From the NCBI GenBank assembly GCA_947044405.1, contig CAMRHE010001090.1, positions 1 through 64,000 on the forward strand: DNA of 64,000 nucleotides. The letters are read 5' to 3'. Made by a program: the position numbers and the translations under genes. The stretch's first letter is position 1; every line of letters starts with the position of its first letter. Positions 25,201 through 40,200 of the stretch are shown piece after piece. Source of the DNA: Leptodactylus fallax. Taxonomy: Eukaryota; Chordata; Amphibia; Anura; Leptodactylidae. The notes beneath the pieces were generated by a model that was given only the letters and a program-made list of their open reading frames with translations, did no database searches and was not told where the DNA came from.

Positions 25201-28200
25201 CACTGCTGTGCACTCAAGGCCTCTCCCAGCTCTATACACTGCTGTGTACTGACTGCTGAGGTAATGACGGCCTCTCCCTGGTCTATATACTCCTGTGTAC
25301 TGACTGCTGAGGTAATGACGGCCTCTCCCTGCTCTATATACTCCTGTGTACTGACTGCTGAGGTAATGACGGCCTCTCCCCGCTCTATACACTGCTGTGT
25401 ACTGACTGCTGAGGTAATGACGGCCTCTCCCCGCTCTATACACTGCTGTGTACTGACTGCTGAGGTAATGACGGCCTCTCCCCGCTCTATATACTCCTGT
25501 GTACTGACTGCTGAGGTAATGACGGCCTCTCCCTGCTCTATATACTCCTGTGTACTGACTGCTGAGGTAATGACGGCCTCTCCCTGCTCTATATACTCCT
25601 GTGTACTGACTGCTGAGGTAATGACGGCCTCTCCCTGCTCTATATACTGCTGTGTACTGACTGCTGAGGTAATGACGGCCTCTCCCTGCTCTATATACTC
25701 CTGTGCACTGACTGCTGAGGTAATGACGGCCTCTCCCTGCTCTATATACTCCTGTGTACTGACTGCTGAGGTAATGACGGCCTCTCCCTGCTCTATATAC
25801 TCCTGTGTACTGACTGCTGTGAGGTAATGACGGCCTCTCCCCGCTCTATATACTCCTGTGTACTGACTGCTGAGGTAATGACGGCCTCTCCCCGCTCTAT
25901 ATACTCCTGTGTACTGACTGCTGAGGTAATGACGGCCTCTCCCCGCTCTATATACTCCTGTGTACTGACTGCTGAGGTAATGACGGCCTCTCCCTGCTCT
26001 ATATACTCCTGTGTACTGACTGCTGAGGTAATGACGGCCTCTCCCCGCTGTATACACTGCTGTGTACTACTGCTGAGGTAATGACGGCCTCTCCCATCTA
26101 TACACTGCTGTGTACTGACTGCTGAGGTAATGACGGCCTCTCCCCGCTCTATATACTCCTGTGTACTGACTGCTGAGGTAATGACGGCCTCTCCCTGCTC
26201 TATATACCGGTACTGACTGCTGAGGTAGCGGCCCCCCTGCCATACTGCTGTGACGCGCTGAGGTAATGACGGCCTCTCCCTGCTCTATATACTCCTGTGT
26301 ACTGACTGCTGAGGTAATGACGGCCTCTCCCTGCTCTATATACTCCTGTGTACTGACTGCTGAGGTAATGACGGCCTCTCCCTGCTCTATATACTCCTGT
26401 GTACTGACTGCTGAGGTAATGACGGCCTCTCCCTGCTCTATATACTCCTGTGTACTGACTGCTGAGGTAATGACGGCCTCTCCCCGCTCTATATACTCCT
26501 GTGTACTGACTGCTGAGGTAATGACGGCCTCTCCCTGCTCTATATACTCCTGTGTACTGACTGCTGTGAGGTAATGACGGCCTCTCCCTGCTCTATATAC
26601 TCCTGTGTACTGACTGCTGAGGTAATGACGGCCTCTCCCCGCTCTATATACTGCTGTGTACTGACTGCTGAGGTAATGACGGCCTCTCCCCGCTCTATAT
26701 ACTCCTGTGTACTGACTGCTGAGGTAATGACGGCCTCTCCCTGCTCTATATACTCCTGTGTACTGACTGCTGAGGTAATGACGGCCTCTCCCTGCTCTAT
26801 ATACTCCTGTGTACTGACTGCTGAGGTAATGACGGCCTCTCCCTGCTCTATATACTCCTGTGTACTGACTGCTGAGGTAATGACGGCCTCTCCCTGCTCT
26901 ATATACTCCTGTGTACTGACTGCTGAGGTAATGACGGCCTCTCCCTGCTCTATATACTCCTGTGTACTGACTGCTGAGGTAATGACGGCCTCTCCCTGCT
27001 CTATATACTCCTGTGTACTGACTGCTGAGGTAATGACGGCCTCTCCCTGCTCTATATACTCCTGTGTACTGACTGCTGAGGTAATGATGGCCTCTCCCTG
27101 CTCTATATACTCCTGTGTACTGACTGCTGAGGTAATGACGGCCTCTCCCTGCTCTATATACTGCTGTGTACTGACTGCTGAGGTAATGACGGCCTCTCCC
27201 TGCTCTATATACTGCTGTGTACCGACTGCTGAGGTAATGACGGCCTCTCCCTGCTCTATATACTCCTGTGTACCGACTGCTGAGGTAATGACGGCCTCTC
27301 CCTGCTCTATATACTCCTGTGTACCGACTGCTGAGGTAATGACGGCCTCTCCCTGCTCTATATACTGCTGTGTACCGACTGCTGAGGTAATGACGGCCTC
27401 TCCCTGCTCTATATACTGCTGTGTACCGACTGCTGAGGTAATGACGGCCTCTCCCTGCTCTATATAATCCTGTGTACTGACGGCTGAGGTAATGACGGCC
27501 TCTCCCCGCTCTATATACTTCTGTGTACTGACTGCTGAGGTAATGACGGCCTCTCCCTGCTCTATATACTTCTGTGTACTGACTGCTGAGGTAATGACGG
27601 CCTCTCCCTGCTCTATATACTGCTGTGTACTGACTGCTGAGGTAATGACATCCATCTCCCTGCTCTATATACTCCTGTGTACTGTCTGCTGAGGTATTGA
27701 CGGCCTCTCCCCGCTCTATATACTGCGGAGACTGTTGAGGTAATGACGACCATCTCCCCGCTCTATATACTGCTGTGTACTGACTGCTGAGGTAATGACG
27801 GCCTCTCCCTGCTCTATATACTCCTGTGTACTGACTGAGGTAATGAATGCCTCTCCCTTCTCTATATACTCCTGTGTACTGACTGCTGAGGTAATGACGG
27901 CCTCTCCCTGCTCTATATACTGCTGTGTACTGACCTGAGGTAATGACGGCCTCTCCCTGCTCTATATACTGCTGTGTACTGACTGCTGAGGTAATGACGG
28001 CCTCTCCCTGCTCTATATACTGCTGTGTACTGACTGCTGAGGTAATGACGGCCTCTCCCTGCTCTATATACTCCTGTGTACTGACTGCTGAGGTAATGAC
28101 GGCCTCTCCCTGCTCTATATACTGCTGTGTACTTACTGCTGAGGTAATGACGGCCTCTCCCAGCTCTATATACTCCTGTGTACTGACTGCTGAGGTAATG

Positions 28201-28290
28201 ACGGCCTCTCCCTGCTCTATATATTCCTGTGTACTGACTGCTGAGGAGCCTGACACTGCTGTGTACTGACTGCTGAGGTAATGACGGCCT
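22260..28290. repeat. Satellite patchy domain with irregular junctions
   Basis: Normal units are interrupted by short scrambled stretches: 22266-22312 (C9 then TTTTACTTTG), 24205-24215, 25167-25220, 26070-26100, 26205-26262, 27690-27745, 27834-27850 and 28243-28256. They lack parts of a unit, carry C runs or are compressed. Some could be true deletion junctions. Many look like poorly resolved consensus between almost identical copies. Confidence 0.75.
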
Positions 28291-31200
28291 CTCCCCGCTC
28301 TATACACTGCTGTGTACTTACTGCTGAGGTAATGACGGCCTCTCCCCGCTCTATACACTGCTGTGTACTGACTGCTGAGGTAATGACGGCCTCTCCCAGC
28401 TCTATACACTGCTGTGTACTGACTGCTGAGGTAATGACGGCCTCTCCCTGGTCTATATACTCCTGTGTACTGACTGCTGAGGTAATGACGGCCTCTCCCT
28501 GCTCTATATACTCCTGTGTACTGACTGCTGAGGTAATGCCGGCCTCTCCCCGCTCTATATACTGCTGTGTACTGACTGCTGAGGTAATGCCGGCCTCTCC
28601 CCGCTCTATATACTGCTGTGTACTGACTGCTGAGGTAATGACGGCCTCTCCCCGCTCTATATACTGCTGTGTACTGACTGCTGAGGTAATGACGGCCTCT
28701 CCCTGCTCTATATACTCCTGTGTACTGACTGCTGAGGTAATGACGGCCTCTCCCCGCTCTATATACTCCTGTGTACTGACTGCTGAGGTAATGACGGCCT
28801 CTCCCAGCTCTATATACTCCTGTGTACTGACTGCTGAGGTAATGACGGCCTCTCCCTGCTCTATATACTCCTGTGTACTGACTGCTGAGGTAATGACGGC
28901 CTCTCCCTGCTCTATATACTCCTGTGTACTGACTGCTGAGGTAATGACGGCCTCTCCCTGCTCTATATACTCCTGTGTACTGACTGCTGAGGTAATGACG
29001 GCCTCTCCCTGCTCTATATACTCCTGTGTACTGACTGCTGAGGTAATGACGGCCTCTCCCTGCTCTATATACTCCTGTGTACTGACTGCTGAGGTAATGA
29101 CGGCCTCTCCCTGCTCTATATACTGCTGTGTACTGACTGCTGAGGTAATGACGGCCTCTCCCTGCTCTATATACTGCTGTGTACTGACTGCTGAGGTAAT
29201 GACGGCCTCTCCCTGCTCTATATACTCCTGTGTACTGACTGCTGAGGTAATGACGGCCTCTCCCTGCTCTATATACTCCTGTGTACTGACTGCTGAGGTA
29301 ATGACGGCCTCTCCCTGCTCTATATACTCCTGTGTACTGACTGCTGAGGTAATGACGGCCTCTCCCTGCTCTATATACTCCTGTGTACTGACTGCTGAGG
29401 TAATGACGGCCTCTCCCTGCTCTATATACTGCTGTGTACTGACTGCTGAGGTAATGACGGCCTCTCCCTGCTCTATATACTCCTGTGTACTGACTGCTGT
29501 GAGGTAATGACGGCCTCTCCCTGCTCTATATACTCCTGTGTACTGACTGCTGAGGTAATGACGGCCTCTCCCTGCTCTATATACTCCTGTGTACTGACTG
29601 CTGAGGTAATGACGGCCTCTCCCTGCTCTATATACTGCTGTGTACTGACTGCTGAGGTAATGACGGCCTCTCCCTGCTCTATATACTCCTGTGTACTGAC
29701 TGCTGAGGTAATGACGGCCTCTCCCTGCTCTATATACTCCTGTGTACTGACTGCTGAGGTAATGACGGCCTCTCCCTGCTCTATATACTCCTGTGTACTG
29801 ACTGCTGAGGTAATGACGGCCTCTCCCTGCTCTATATACTCCTGTGTACTGACTGCGTGAGGTAATGACGGCCTCTCCCTGCTCTATATACTGCTGTGTA
29901 CTGACTGCTGAGGTAATGACGGCCTCTCCCTGCTCTATATACTGCTGTGTACTGACTGCTGAGGTAATGACGGCCTCTCCCTGCTCTATATACCCTGTGT
30001 ACTGACTGCTGTGTAATGACGGCCTCTCCCTGCTCTATATACTGCTGTGTACTGACTGCTGAGGTAATGACGGCCTCTCCCTGCTCTATATACTCCTGTG
30101 TACTGACTGCTGAGGTAATGACGGCCTCTCCCTGCTCTATATACTCCTGTGTACTGACTGCTGAGGTAATGACGGCCTCTCCCTGCTCTATATACTGCTG
30201 TGTACTGACTGCTGAGGTAATGACGGCCTCTCCCTGCTCTATATACTCCTGTGTACTGACTGCTGAGGTAATGACGGCCTCTCCCTGCTCTATATACTCC
30301 TGTGTACTGACTGCTGAGGTAATGATGGCCTCTCCCTGCTCTATATACTCCTGTGTACTGACTGCTGAGGTAATGACGGCCTCTCCCTGCTCTATATACT
30401 GCTGTGTACTGACTGCTGAGGTAATGACGGCCTCTCCCCGCTCTATATACTGCTGTGTACTGACTGCTGAGGTAATGACGGCCTCTCCCTGCTCTATATA
30501 CTCCTGTGTACTGACTGCTGAGGTAATGACGGCCTCTCCCTGCTCTATATACTCCTGTGTACTGACTGCTGAGGTAATGACGGCCTCTCCCTGCTCTATA
30601 TACTCCTGTGTACTGACTGCTGAGGTAATGACGGCCTCTCCCTGCTCTATATACTGCTGTGTACTGACTGCTGAGGTAATGACGGCCTCTCCCTGCTCTA
30701 TATACTCCTGTGTACTGACTGCTGAGGTAATGACGGCCTCTCCCTGCTCTATATACTCCTGTGTACTGACTGCTGAGGTAATGACGGCCTCTCCCTGCTC
30801 TATATACTCCTGTGTACTGACTGCTGAGGTAATGACGGCCTCTCCCTGCTCTATATACTCCTGTGTACTGACTGCTGAGGTAATGACGGCCTCTCCCTGC
30901 TCTATATACTCCTGTGTACTGACTGCTGAGGTAATGACGGCCTCTCCCTGCTCTATATACTCCTGTGTACTGACTGCTGAGGTAATGACGGCCTCTCCCT
31001 GCTCTATATACTCCTGTGTACTGACTGCTGAGGTAATGACGGCCTCTCCCTGCTCTATATACTCCTGTGTACTGACTGCTGAGGTAATGACGGCCTCTCC
31101 CTGCTCTATATACTCCTGTGTACTGACTGCTGAGGTAATGACGGCCTCTCCCTGCTCTATATACTCCTGTGTACTGACTGCTGAGGTAATGACGGCCTCT

Positions 31201-34200
31201 CCCTGCTCTATATACTCCTGTGTACTGACTGCTGAGGTAATGACGGCCTCTCCCTGCTCTATATACTGCTGTGTACTGACTGCTGAGGTAATGACGGCCT
31301 CTCCCTGCTCTATATACTGCTGTGTACTGACTGCTGAGGTAATGACGGCCTCTCCCTGCTCTATATACTCCTGTGTACTGACTGCTGAGGTAATGACGGC
31401 CTCTCCCTGCTCTATATACTCCTGTGTACTGACTGCTGAGGTAATGACGGCCTCTCCCTGCTCTATATACTCCTGTGTACTGACTGCTGAGGTAATGACG
31501 GCCTCTCCCTGCTCTATATACTCCTGTGTACTGACTGCTGAGGTAATGACGGCCTCTCCCTGCTCTATATACTCCTGTGTACTGACTGCTGAGGTAATGA
31601 CGGCCTCTCCCTGCTCTATATACTCCTGTGTACTGACTGCTGAGGTAATGACGGCCTCTCCCTGCTCTATATACTCCTGTGTACTGACTGCTGAGGTAAT
31701 GACGGCCTCTCCCTGCTCTATATACTCCTGTGTACTGACTGCTGAGGTAATGACGGCCTCTCCCTGCTCTATATACTGCTGTGTACTGACTGCTGAGGTA
31801 ATGACGGCCTCTCCCTGCTCTATATACTGCTGTGTACTGACTGCTGAGGTAATGACGGCCATCTCCCTGCTCTATATACTCCTGTGTACTGACTGCTGAG
31901 GTAATGACGGCCTCTCCCTGCTCTATATACTGCTGTGTACTGACTGCTGAGGTAATGACGGCCTCTCCCTGCTCTATATACTGCTGTGTACTGACTGCTG
32001 AGGTAATGACGGCCTCTCCCTGCTCTATATACTGCTGTGTACTGACTGCTGAGGTAATGACGGCCTCTCCCTGCTCTATATACTGCTGTGTACTGACTGC
32101 TGAGGTAATGACGGCCTCTCCCTGCTCTATATACTCCTGTGTACTGACTGCTGAGGTAATGACGGCCTCTCCCTGCTCTATATACTCCTGTGTACTGACT
32201 GCTGAGGTAATGACGGCCTCTCCCTGCTCTATATACTGCTGTGTACTGACTGCTGAGGTAATGACGGCCTCTCCCTGCTCTATATACTGCTGTGTACTGA
32301 CTGCTGAGGTAATGACGGCCTCTCCCTGCTCTATATACTGCTGTGTACTGACTGCTGAGGTAATGACGGCCTCTCCCTGCTCTATATACTCCTGTGTACT
32401 GACTGCTGAGGTAATGACGGCCTCTCCCTGCTCTATATACTGCTGTGTACTGACTGCTGAGGTAATGACGGCCTCTCCCTGCTCTATATACTCCTGTGTA
32501 CTGACTGCTGAGGTAATGACGGCCTCTCCCTGCTCTATATACTCCTGTGTACTGACTGCTGAGGTAATGACGGCCTCTCCCTGCTCTATATACTGCTGTG
32601 TACTGACTGCTGAGGTAATGACGGCCTCTCCCTGCTCTATATACTCCTGTGTACTGACTGCTGAGGTAATGACGGCCTCTCCCTGCTCTATATACTCCTG
32701 TGTACTGACTGCTGAGGTAATGACGGCCTCTCCCTGCTCTATATACTCCTGTGTACTGACTGCTGAGGTAATGACGGCCTCTCCCTGCTCTATATACTCC
32801 TGTGTACTGACTGCTGAGGTAATGACGGCCTCTCCCTGCTCTATATACTGCTGTGTACTGACTGCTGAGGTAATGACGGCCTCTCCCTGCTCTATATACT
32901 CCTGTGTACTGACTGCTGAGGTAATGACGGCCTCTCCCTGCTCTATATACTGCTGTGTACTGACTGCTGAGGTAATGACGGCCTCTCCCTGCTCTATATA
33001 CTGCTGTGTACTGACTGCTGAGGTAATGACGGCCTCTCCCCGCTCTATATACTGCTGTGTACTGACTGCTGAGGTAATGACGGCCTCTCCCTGCTCTATA
33101 TACTCCTGTGTACTGACTGCTGAGGTAATGACGGCCTCTCCCTGCTCTATATACTCCTGTGTACTGACTGCTGAGGTAATGACGGCCTCTCCCTGCTCTA
33201 TATACTCCTGTGTACTGACTGCTGAGGTAATGACGGCCTCTCCCTGCTCTATATACTGCTGTGTACTGACTGCTGAGGTAATGACGGCCTCTCCCTGCTC
33301 TATATACTCCTGTGTACTGACTGCTGAGGTAATGACGGCCTCTCCCTGCTCTATATACTGCTGTGTACTGACTGCTGAGGTAATGACGGCCTCTCCCTGC
33401 TCTATATACTCCTGTGTACTGACTGCTGAGGTAATGACGGCCCCCCCCTGCTCTAACCCTGTGTACTGACTGCTGAGGTAATGACGGCCTCTCCCTGCTC
33501 TATATACTCCTGTGTACTGACTGCTGAGGTAATGACGGCCTCTCCCTGCTCTATATACTCCTGTGTACTGACTGCTGAGGTAATGACGGCCTCTCCCTGC
33601 TCTATATACTGCTGTGTACTGACTGCTGAGGTAATGACGGCCTCTCCCTGCTCTATATACTCCTGTGTACTGACTGCTGAGGTAATGACGGCCTCTCCCT
33701 GCTCTATATACTCCTGTGTACTGACTGCTGAGGTAATGACGGCCTCTCCCTGCTCTATATACTCCTGTGTACTGACTGCTGAGGTAATGACGGCCTCTCC
33801 CTGCTCTATATACTGCTGTGTACTGACTGCTGAGGTAATGACGGCCTCTCCCCGCTCTATACACTCTGTGTACTGACTGCTGGGTCCCACTGCTGTGTAC
33901 TGACTGCTGAGGTAATGACGGCCTCTCCCTGCTCTATATACTCCTGTGTACTGACTGCTGAGGTAATGACGGCCTCTCCCTGCTCTATATACTCCTGTGT
34001 ACTGACTGCTGAGGTAATGACGGCCTCTCCCTGCTCTATATACTGCTGTGTACTGACTGCTGAGGTAATGACGGCCTCTCCCTGCTCTATATACTGCTGT
34101 GTACTGACTGCTGAGGTAATGACGGCCTCTCCCTGCTCTATATACTCCTGTGTACTGACTGCTGAGGTAATGACGGCCTCTCCCTGCTCTATATACTCCT

Positions 34201-37200
34201 GTGTACTGACTGCTGAGGTAATGACGGCCTCTCCCTGCTCTATATACTCCTGTGTACTGACTGCTGAGGTAATGACGGCCTCTCCCTGCTCTATATACTC
34301 CTGTGTACTGACTGCTGAGGTAATGACGGCCTCTCCCTGCTCTATATACTCCTGTGTACTGACTGCTGAGGTAATGACGGCCTCTCCCTGCTCTATATAC
34401 TGCTGTGTACTGACTGCTGAGGTAATGACGGCCTCTCCCTGCTCTATATACTCCTGTGTACTGACTGCTGAGGTAATGACGGCCTCTCCCTGCTCTATAT
34501 ACTCCTGTGTACTGACTGCTGAGGTAATGACGGCCTCTCCCCGCTCTATATACTCCTGTGTACTGACTGCTGAGGTAATGACGGCCTCTCCCTGCTCTAT
34601 ATACTCCTGTGTACTGACTGCTGAGGTAATGACGGCCTCTCCCTGCTCTATATACTCCTGTGTACTGACTGCTGAGGTAATGACGGCCTCTCCCTGCTCT
34701 ATATACTGCTGTGTACTGACTGCTGAGGTAATGACGGCCTCTCCCTGCTCTATATACTCCTGTGTACTGACTGCTGAGGTAATGACGGCCTCTCCCTGCT
34801 CTATATACTCCTGTGTACTGACTGCTGAGGTAATGACGGCCTCTCCCTGCTCTATATACTCCTGTGTACTGACTGCTGAGGTAATGACGGCCTCTCCCTG
34901 CTCTATATACTCCTGTGTACTGACTGCTGAGGTAATGACGGCCTCTCCCTGCTCTATATACTCCTGTGTACTGACTGCTGAGGTAATGACGGCCTCTCCC
35001 TGCTCTATATACTCCTGTGTACTGACTGCTGAGGTAATGACGGCCTCTCCCTGCTCTATATACTCCTGTGTACTGACTGCTGAGGTAATGACGGCCTCTC
35101 CCTGCTCTATATACTCCTGTGTACTGACTGCTGAGGTAATGACGGCCTCTCCCTGCTCTATATACTGCTGTGTACTGACTGCTGAGGTAATGACGGCCTC
35201 TCCCCGCTCTATATACTGCTGTGTACTGACTGCTGAGGTAATGACGGCCTCTCCCTGCTCTATATACTCCTGTGTACTGACTGCTGAGGTAATGACGGCC
35301 TCTCCCTTCTCTATATACTGCTGTGTACTGACTGCTGAGGTAATGACGGCCTCTCCCTTCTCTATATACTGCTGTGTACTGACTGCTGAGGTAATGACGG
35401 CCTCTCTCCCCGCTCTATATACTGCTGTGTACTGACTGCTGAGGTAATGACGGCCTCTCCCTGCTCTATATACTCCTGTGTACTGACTGCTGAGGTAATG
35501 ACGGCCTCTCCCTGCTCTATATACTGCTGTGTACTGACTGCTGAGGTAATGACGGCCTCTCCCCGCTCTATATACTCCTGTGTACTGACTGCTGAGGTAA
35601 TGACGGCCTCTCCCCGCTCTATATACTCCTGTGTACTGACTGCTGAGGTAATGACGGCCTCTCCCCGCTCTATATACTCCTGTGTACTGACTGCTGAGGT
35701 AATGACGGCCTCTCCCTGCTCTATATACTGCTGTGTACTGACTGCTGAGGTAATGACGGCCTCTCCCTGCTCTATATACTCCTGTGTACTGACTGCTGAG
35801 GTAATGACGGCCTCTCCCTGCTCTATATACTCCTGTGTACTGACTGCTGAGGTAATGACGGCCTCTCCCTGCTCTATATACTCCTGTGTACTGACTGCTG
35901 AGGTAATGACGGCCTCTCCCTGCTCTATATACTCCTGTGTACTGACTGCTGAGGTAATGACGGCCTCTCCCTGCTCTATATACTCCTGTGTACTGACTGC
36001 TGAGGTAATGACGGCCTCTCCCTGCTCTATATACTCCTGTGTACTGACTGCTGAGGTAATGACGGCCTCTCCCTGCTCTATATACTCCTGTGTACTGACT
36101 GCTGAGGTAATGACGGCCTCTCCCTGCTCTATATACTCCTGTGTACTGACTGCTGAGGTAATGACGGCCTCTCCCTGCTCTATATACTCCTGTGTACTGA
36201 CTGCTGAGGTAATGACGGCCTCTCCCTGCTCTATATACTCCTGTGTACTGACTGCTGAGGTAATGACGGCCTCTCCCTGCTCTATATACTGCTGTGTACT
36301 GACTGCTGAGGTAATGACGGCCTCCTCCCCGCTCTATATACTGCTGTGTACTGACTGCTGAGGTAATGACGGCCTCTCCCCGCTCTATATACTCCTGTGT
36401 ACTGACTGCTGAGGTAATGACGGCCTCTCCCTGCTCTATATACTGCTGTGTACTGACTGCTGAGGTAATGACGGCCTCTCCCTTCTCTATATACTGCTGT
36501 GTACTGACTGCTGAGGTAATGACGGCCTCTCCCCGCTCTATATACTGCTGTGTACTGACTGCTGAGGTAATGACGGCCTCTCCCCGCTCTATATACTCCT
36601 GTGTACTGACTGCTGAGGTAATGACGGCCTCTCCCTGCTCTATATACTGCTGTGTACTGACTGCTGAGGTAATGACGGCCTCTCCCTGCTCTATATACTC
36701 CTGTGTACTGACTGCTGAGGTAATGACGGCCTCTCCCTTCTCTATATACTCCTGTGTACTGACTGCTGAGGTAATGACGGCCTCTCCCTGCTCTATATAC
36801 TGCTGTGTACTGACTGCTGAGGTAATGACGGCCTCTCCCTGCTCTATATACTCCTGTGTACTGACTGCTGAGGTAATGACGGCCTCTCCCTGCTCTATAT
36901 ACTCCTGTGTACTGACTGCTGAGGTAATGACGGCCTCTCCCTGCTCTATATACTCCTGTGTACTGACTGCTGAGGTAATGACGGCCTCTCCCTGCTCTAT
37001 ATACTCCTGTGTACTGACTGCTGAGGTAATGACGGCCTCTCCCTGCTCTATATACTCCTGTGTACTGACTGCTGAGGTAATGACGGCCTCTCCCTGCTCT
37101 ATATACTCCTGTGTACTGACTGCTGAGGTAATGACGGCCTCTCCCTGCTCTATATACTCCTGTGTACTGACTGCTGAGGTAATGACGGCCTCTCCCTGCT

Positions 37201-40200
37201 CTATATACTCCTGTGTACTGACTGCTGAGGTAATGACGGCCTCTCCCTGCTCTATATACTGCTGTGTACTGACTGCTGAGGTAATGACGGCCTCTCCCTG
37301 CTCTATATACTGCTGTGTACTGACTGCTGAGGTAATGACGGCCTCTCCCTGCTCTATATACTCCTGTGTACTGACTGCTGAGGTAATGACGGCCTCTCCC
37401 TGCTCTATATACTCCTGTGTACTGACTGCTGAGGTAATGACGGCCTCTCCCTGCTCTATATACTCCTGTGTACTGACTGCTGAGGTAATGACGGCCTCTC
37501 CCTGCTCTATATACTGCTGTGTACTGACTGCTGAGGTAATGACGGCCTCTCCCTGCTCTATATACTCCTGTGTACTGACTGCTGAGGTAATGACGGCCTC
37601 TCCCTGCTCTATATACTCCTGTGTACTGACTGCTGAGGTAATGACGGCCTCTCCCTGCTCTATATACTCCTGTGTACTGACTGCTGAGGTAATGACGGCC
37701 TCTCCCTGCTCTATATACTCCTGTGTACTGACTGCTGAGGTAATGACGGCCTCTCCCTGCTCTATATACTCCTGTGTACTGACTGCTGAGGTAATGACGG
37801 CCTCTCCCTGCTCTATATACTCCTGTGTACTGACTGCTGAGGTAATGACGGCCTCTCCCTGCTCTATATACTCCTGTGTACTGACTGCTGAGGTAATGAC
37901 GGCCTCTCCCTGCTCTATATACTCCTGTGTACTGACTGCTGAGGTAATGACGGCCTCTCCCTGCTCTATATACTCCTGTGTACTGACTGCTGAGGTAATG
38001 ACGGCCTCTCCCTGCTCTATATACTCCTGTGTACTGACTGCTGAGGTAATGACGGCCTCTCCCTGCTCTATATACTGCTGTGTACTGACTGCTGAGGTAA
38101 TGACGGCCTCTCCCTGCTCTATATACTGCTGTGTACTGACTGCTGAGGTAATGACGGCCTCTCCCCGCTCTATATACTGCTGTGTACTGACTGCTGAGGT
38201 AATGACGGCCTCTCCCCGCTCTATATACTGCTGTGTACTGACTGCTGAGGTAATGACGGCCTCTCCCCGCTCTATATACTGCTGTGCTGACTGCTGAGGT
38301 AATGACGGCCTCTCCCCGCTCTATATACTGCTGTGTACTGACTGCTGAGGTAATGACGGCCTCTCCCTGCTCTATATACTCCTGTGTACTGACTGCTGAG
38401 GTAATGACGGCCTCTCCCTGCTCTATATACTCCTGTGTACTGACTGCTGAGGTAATGACGGCCTCTCCCTGCTCTATATACTCCTGTGTACTGACTGCTG
38501 AGGTAATGACGGCCTCTCCCTGCTCTATATACTCCTGTGTACTGACTGCTGAGGTAATGACGGCCTCTCCCTGCTCTATATACTCCTGTGTACTGACTGC
38601 TGAGGTAATGACGGCCTCTCCCTGCTCTATATACTCCTGTGTACTGACTGCTGAGGTAATGACGGCCTCTCCCTGCTCTATATACTCCTGTGTACTGACT
38701 GCTGAGGTAATGACGGCCTCTCCCTGCTCTATATACTCCTGTGTACTGACTGCTGAGGTAATGACGGCCTCTCCCTGCTCTATATACTCCTGTGTACTGA
38801 CTGCTGAGGTAATGACGGCCTCTCCCTGCTCTATATACTCCTGTGTACTGACTGCTGAGGTAATGACGGCCTCTCCCTGCTCTATATACTGCTGTGTACT
38901 GACTGCTGAGGTAATGACGGCCTCTCCCTGCTCTATATACTGCTGTGTACTGACTGCTGAGGTAATGACGGCCTCTCCCTGCTCTATATACTCCTGTGTA
39001 CTGACTGCTGAGGTAATGACGGCCTCTCCCTGCTCTATATACTCCTGTGTACTGACTGCTGAGGTAATGACGGCCTCTCCCTGCTCTATATACTCCTGTG
39101 TACTGACTGCTGAGGTAATGACGGCCTCTCCCTGCTCTATATACTCCTGTGTACTGACTGCTGAGGTAATGACGGCCTCTCCCTGCTCTATATACTGCTG
39201 TGTACTGACTGCTGAGGTAATGACGGCCTCTCCCTGCTCTATATACTGCTGTGTACTGACTGCTGAGGTAATGACGGCCTCTCCCTGCTCTATATACTGC
39301 TGTGTACTGACTGCTGAGGTAATGACGGCCTCTCCCTGCTCTATATACTCCTGTGTACTGACTGCTGAGGTAATGACGGCCTCTCCCTGCTCTATATACT
39401 CCTGTGTACTGACTGCTGAGGTAATGACGGCCTCTCCCTGCTCTATATACTCCTGTGTACTGACTGCTGAGGTAATGACGGCCTCTCCCTGCTCTATATA
39501 CTGCTGTGTACTGACTGCTGAGGTAATGACGGCCTCTCCCTGCTCTATATACTCCTGTGTACTGACTGCTGAGGTAATGACGGCCTCTCCCTGCTCTATA
39601 TACTCCTGTGTACTGACTGCTGAGGTAATGACGGCCTCTCCCTGCTCTATATACTCCTGTGTACTGACTGCTGAGGTAATGACGGCCTCTCCCTGCTCTA
39701 TATACTCCTGTGTACTGACTGCTGAGGTAATGACGGCCTCTCCCTGCTCTATATACTCCTGTGTACTGACTGCTGAGGTAATGACGGCCTCTCCCTGCTC
39801 TATATACTCCTGTGTACTGACTGCTGAGGTAATGACGGCCTCTCCCTGCTCTATATACTCCTGTGTACTGACTGCTGAGGTAATGACGGCCTCTCCCTGC
39901 TCTATATACTCCTGTGTACTGACTGCTGAGGTAATGACGGCCTCTCCCTGCTCTATATACTCCTGTGTACTGACTGCTGAGGTAATGACGGCCTCTCCCT
40001 GCTCTATATACTCCTGTGTACTGACTGCTGAGGTAATGACGGCCTCTCCCTGCTCTATATACTCCTGTGTACTGACTGCTGAGGTAATGACGGCCTCTCC
40101 CTGCTCTATATACTGCTGTGTACTGACTGCTGAGGTAATGACGGCCTCTCCCTGCTCTATATACTGCTGTGTACTGACTGCTGAGGTAATGACGGCCTCT

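Noticed and set aside
18429..26057. A minus-strand open frame of about 2,540 codons across the satellite
   Set aside because: It follows from a stop-free 51-bp unit. Other frames over the same DNA are equally open, the frame drifts between two peptide repeats after indels, and common variants change residues freely.
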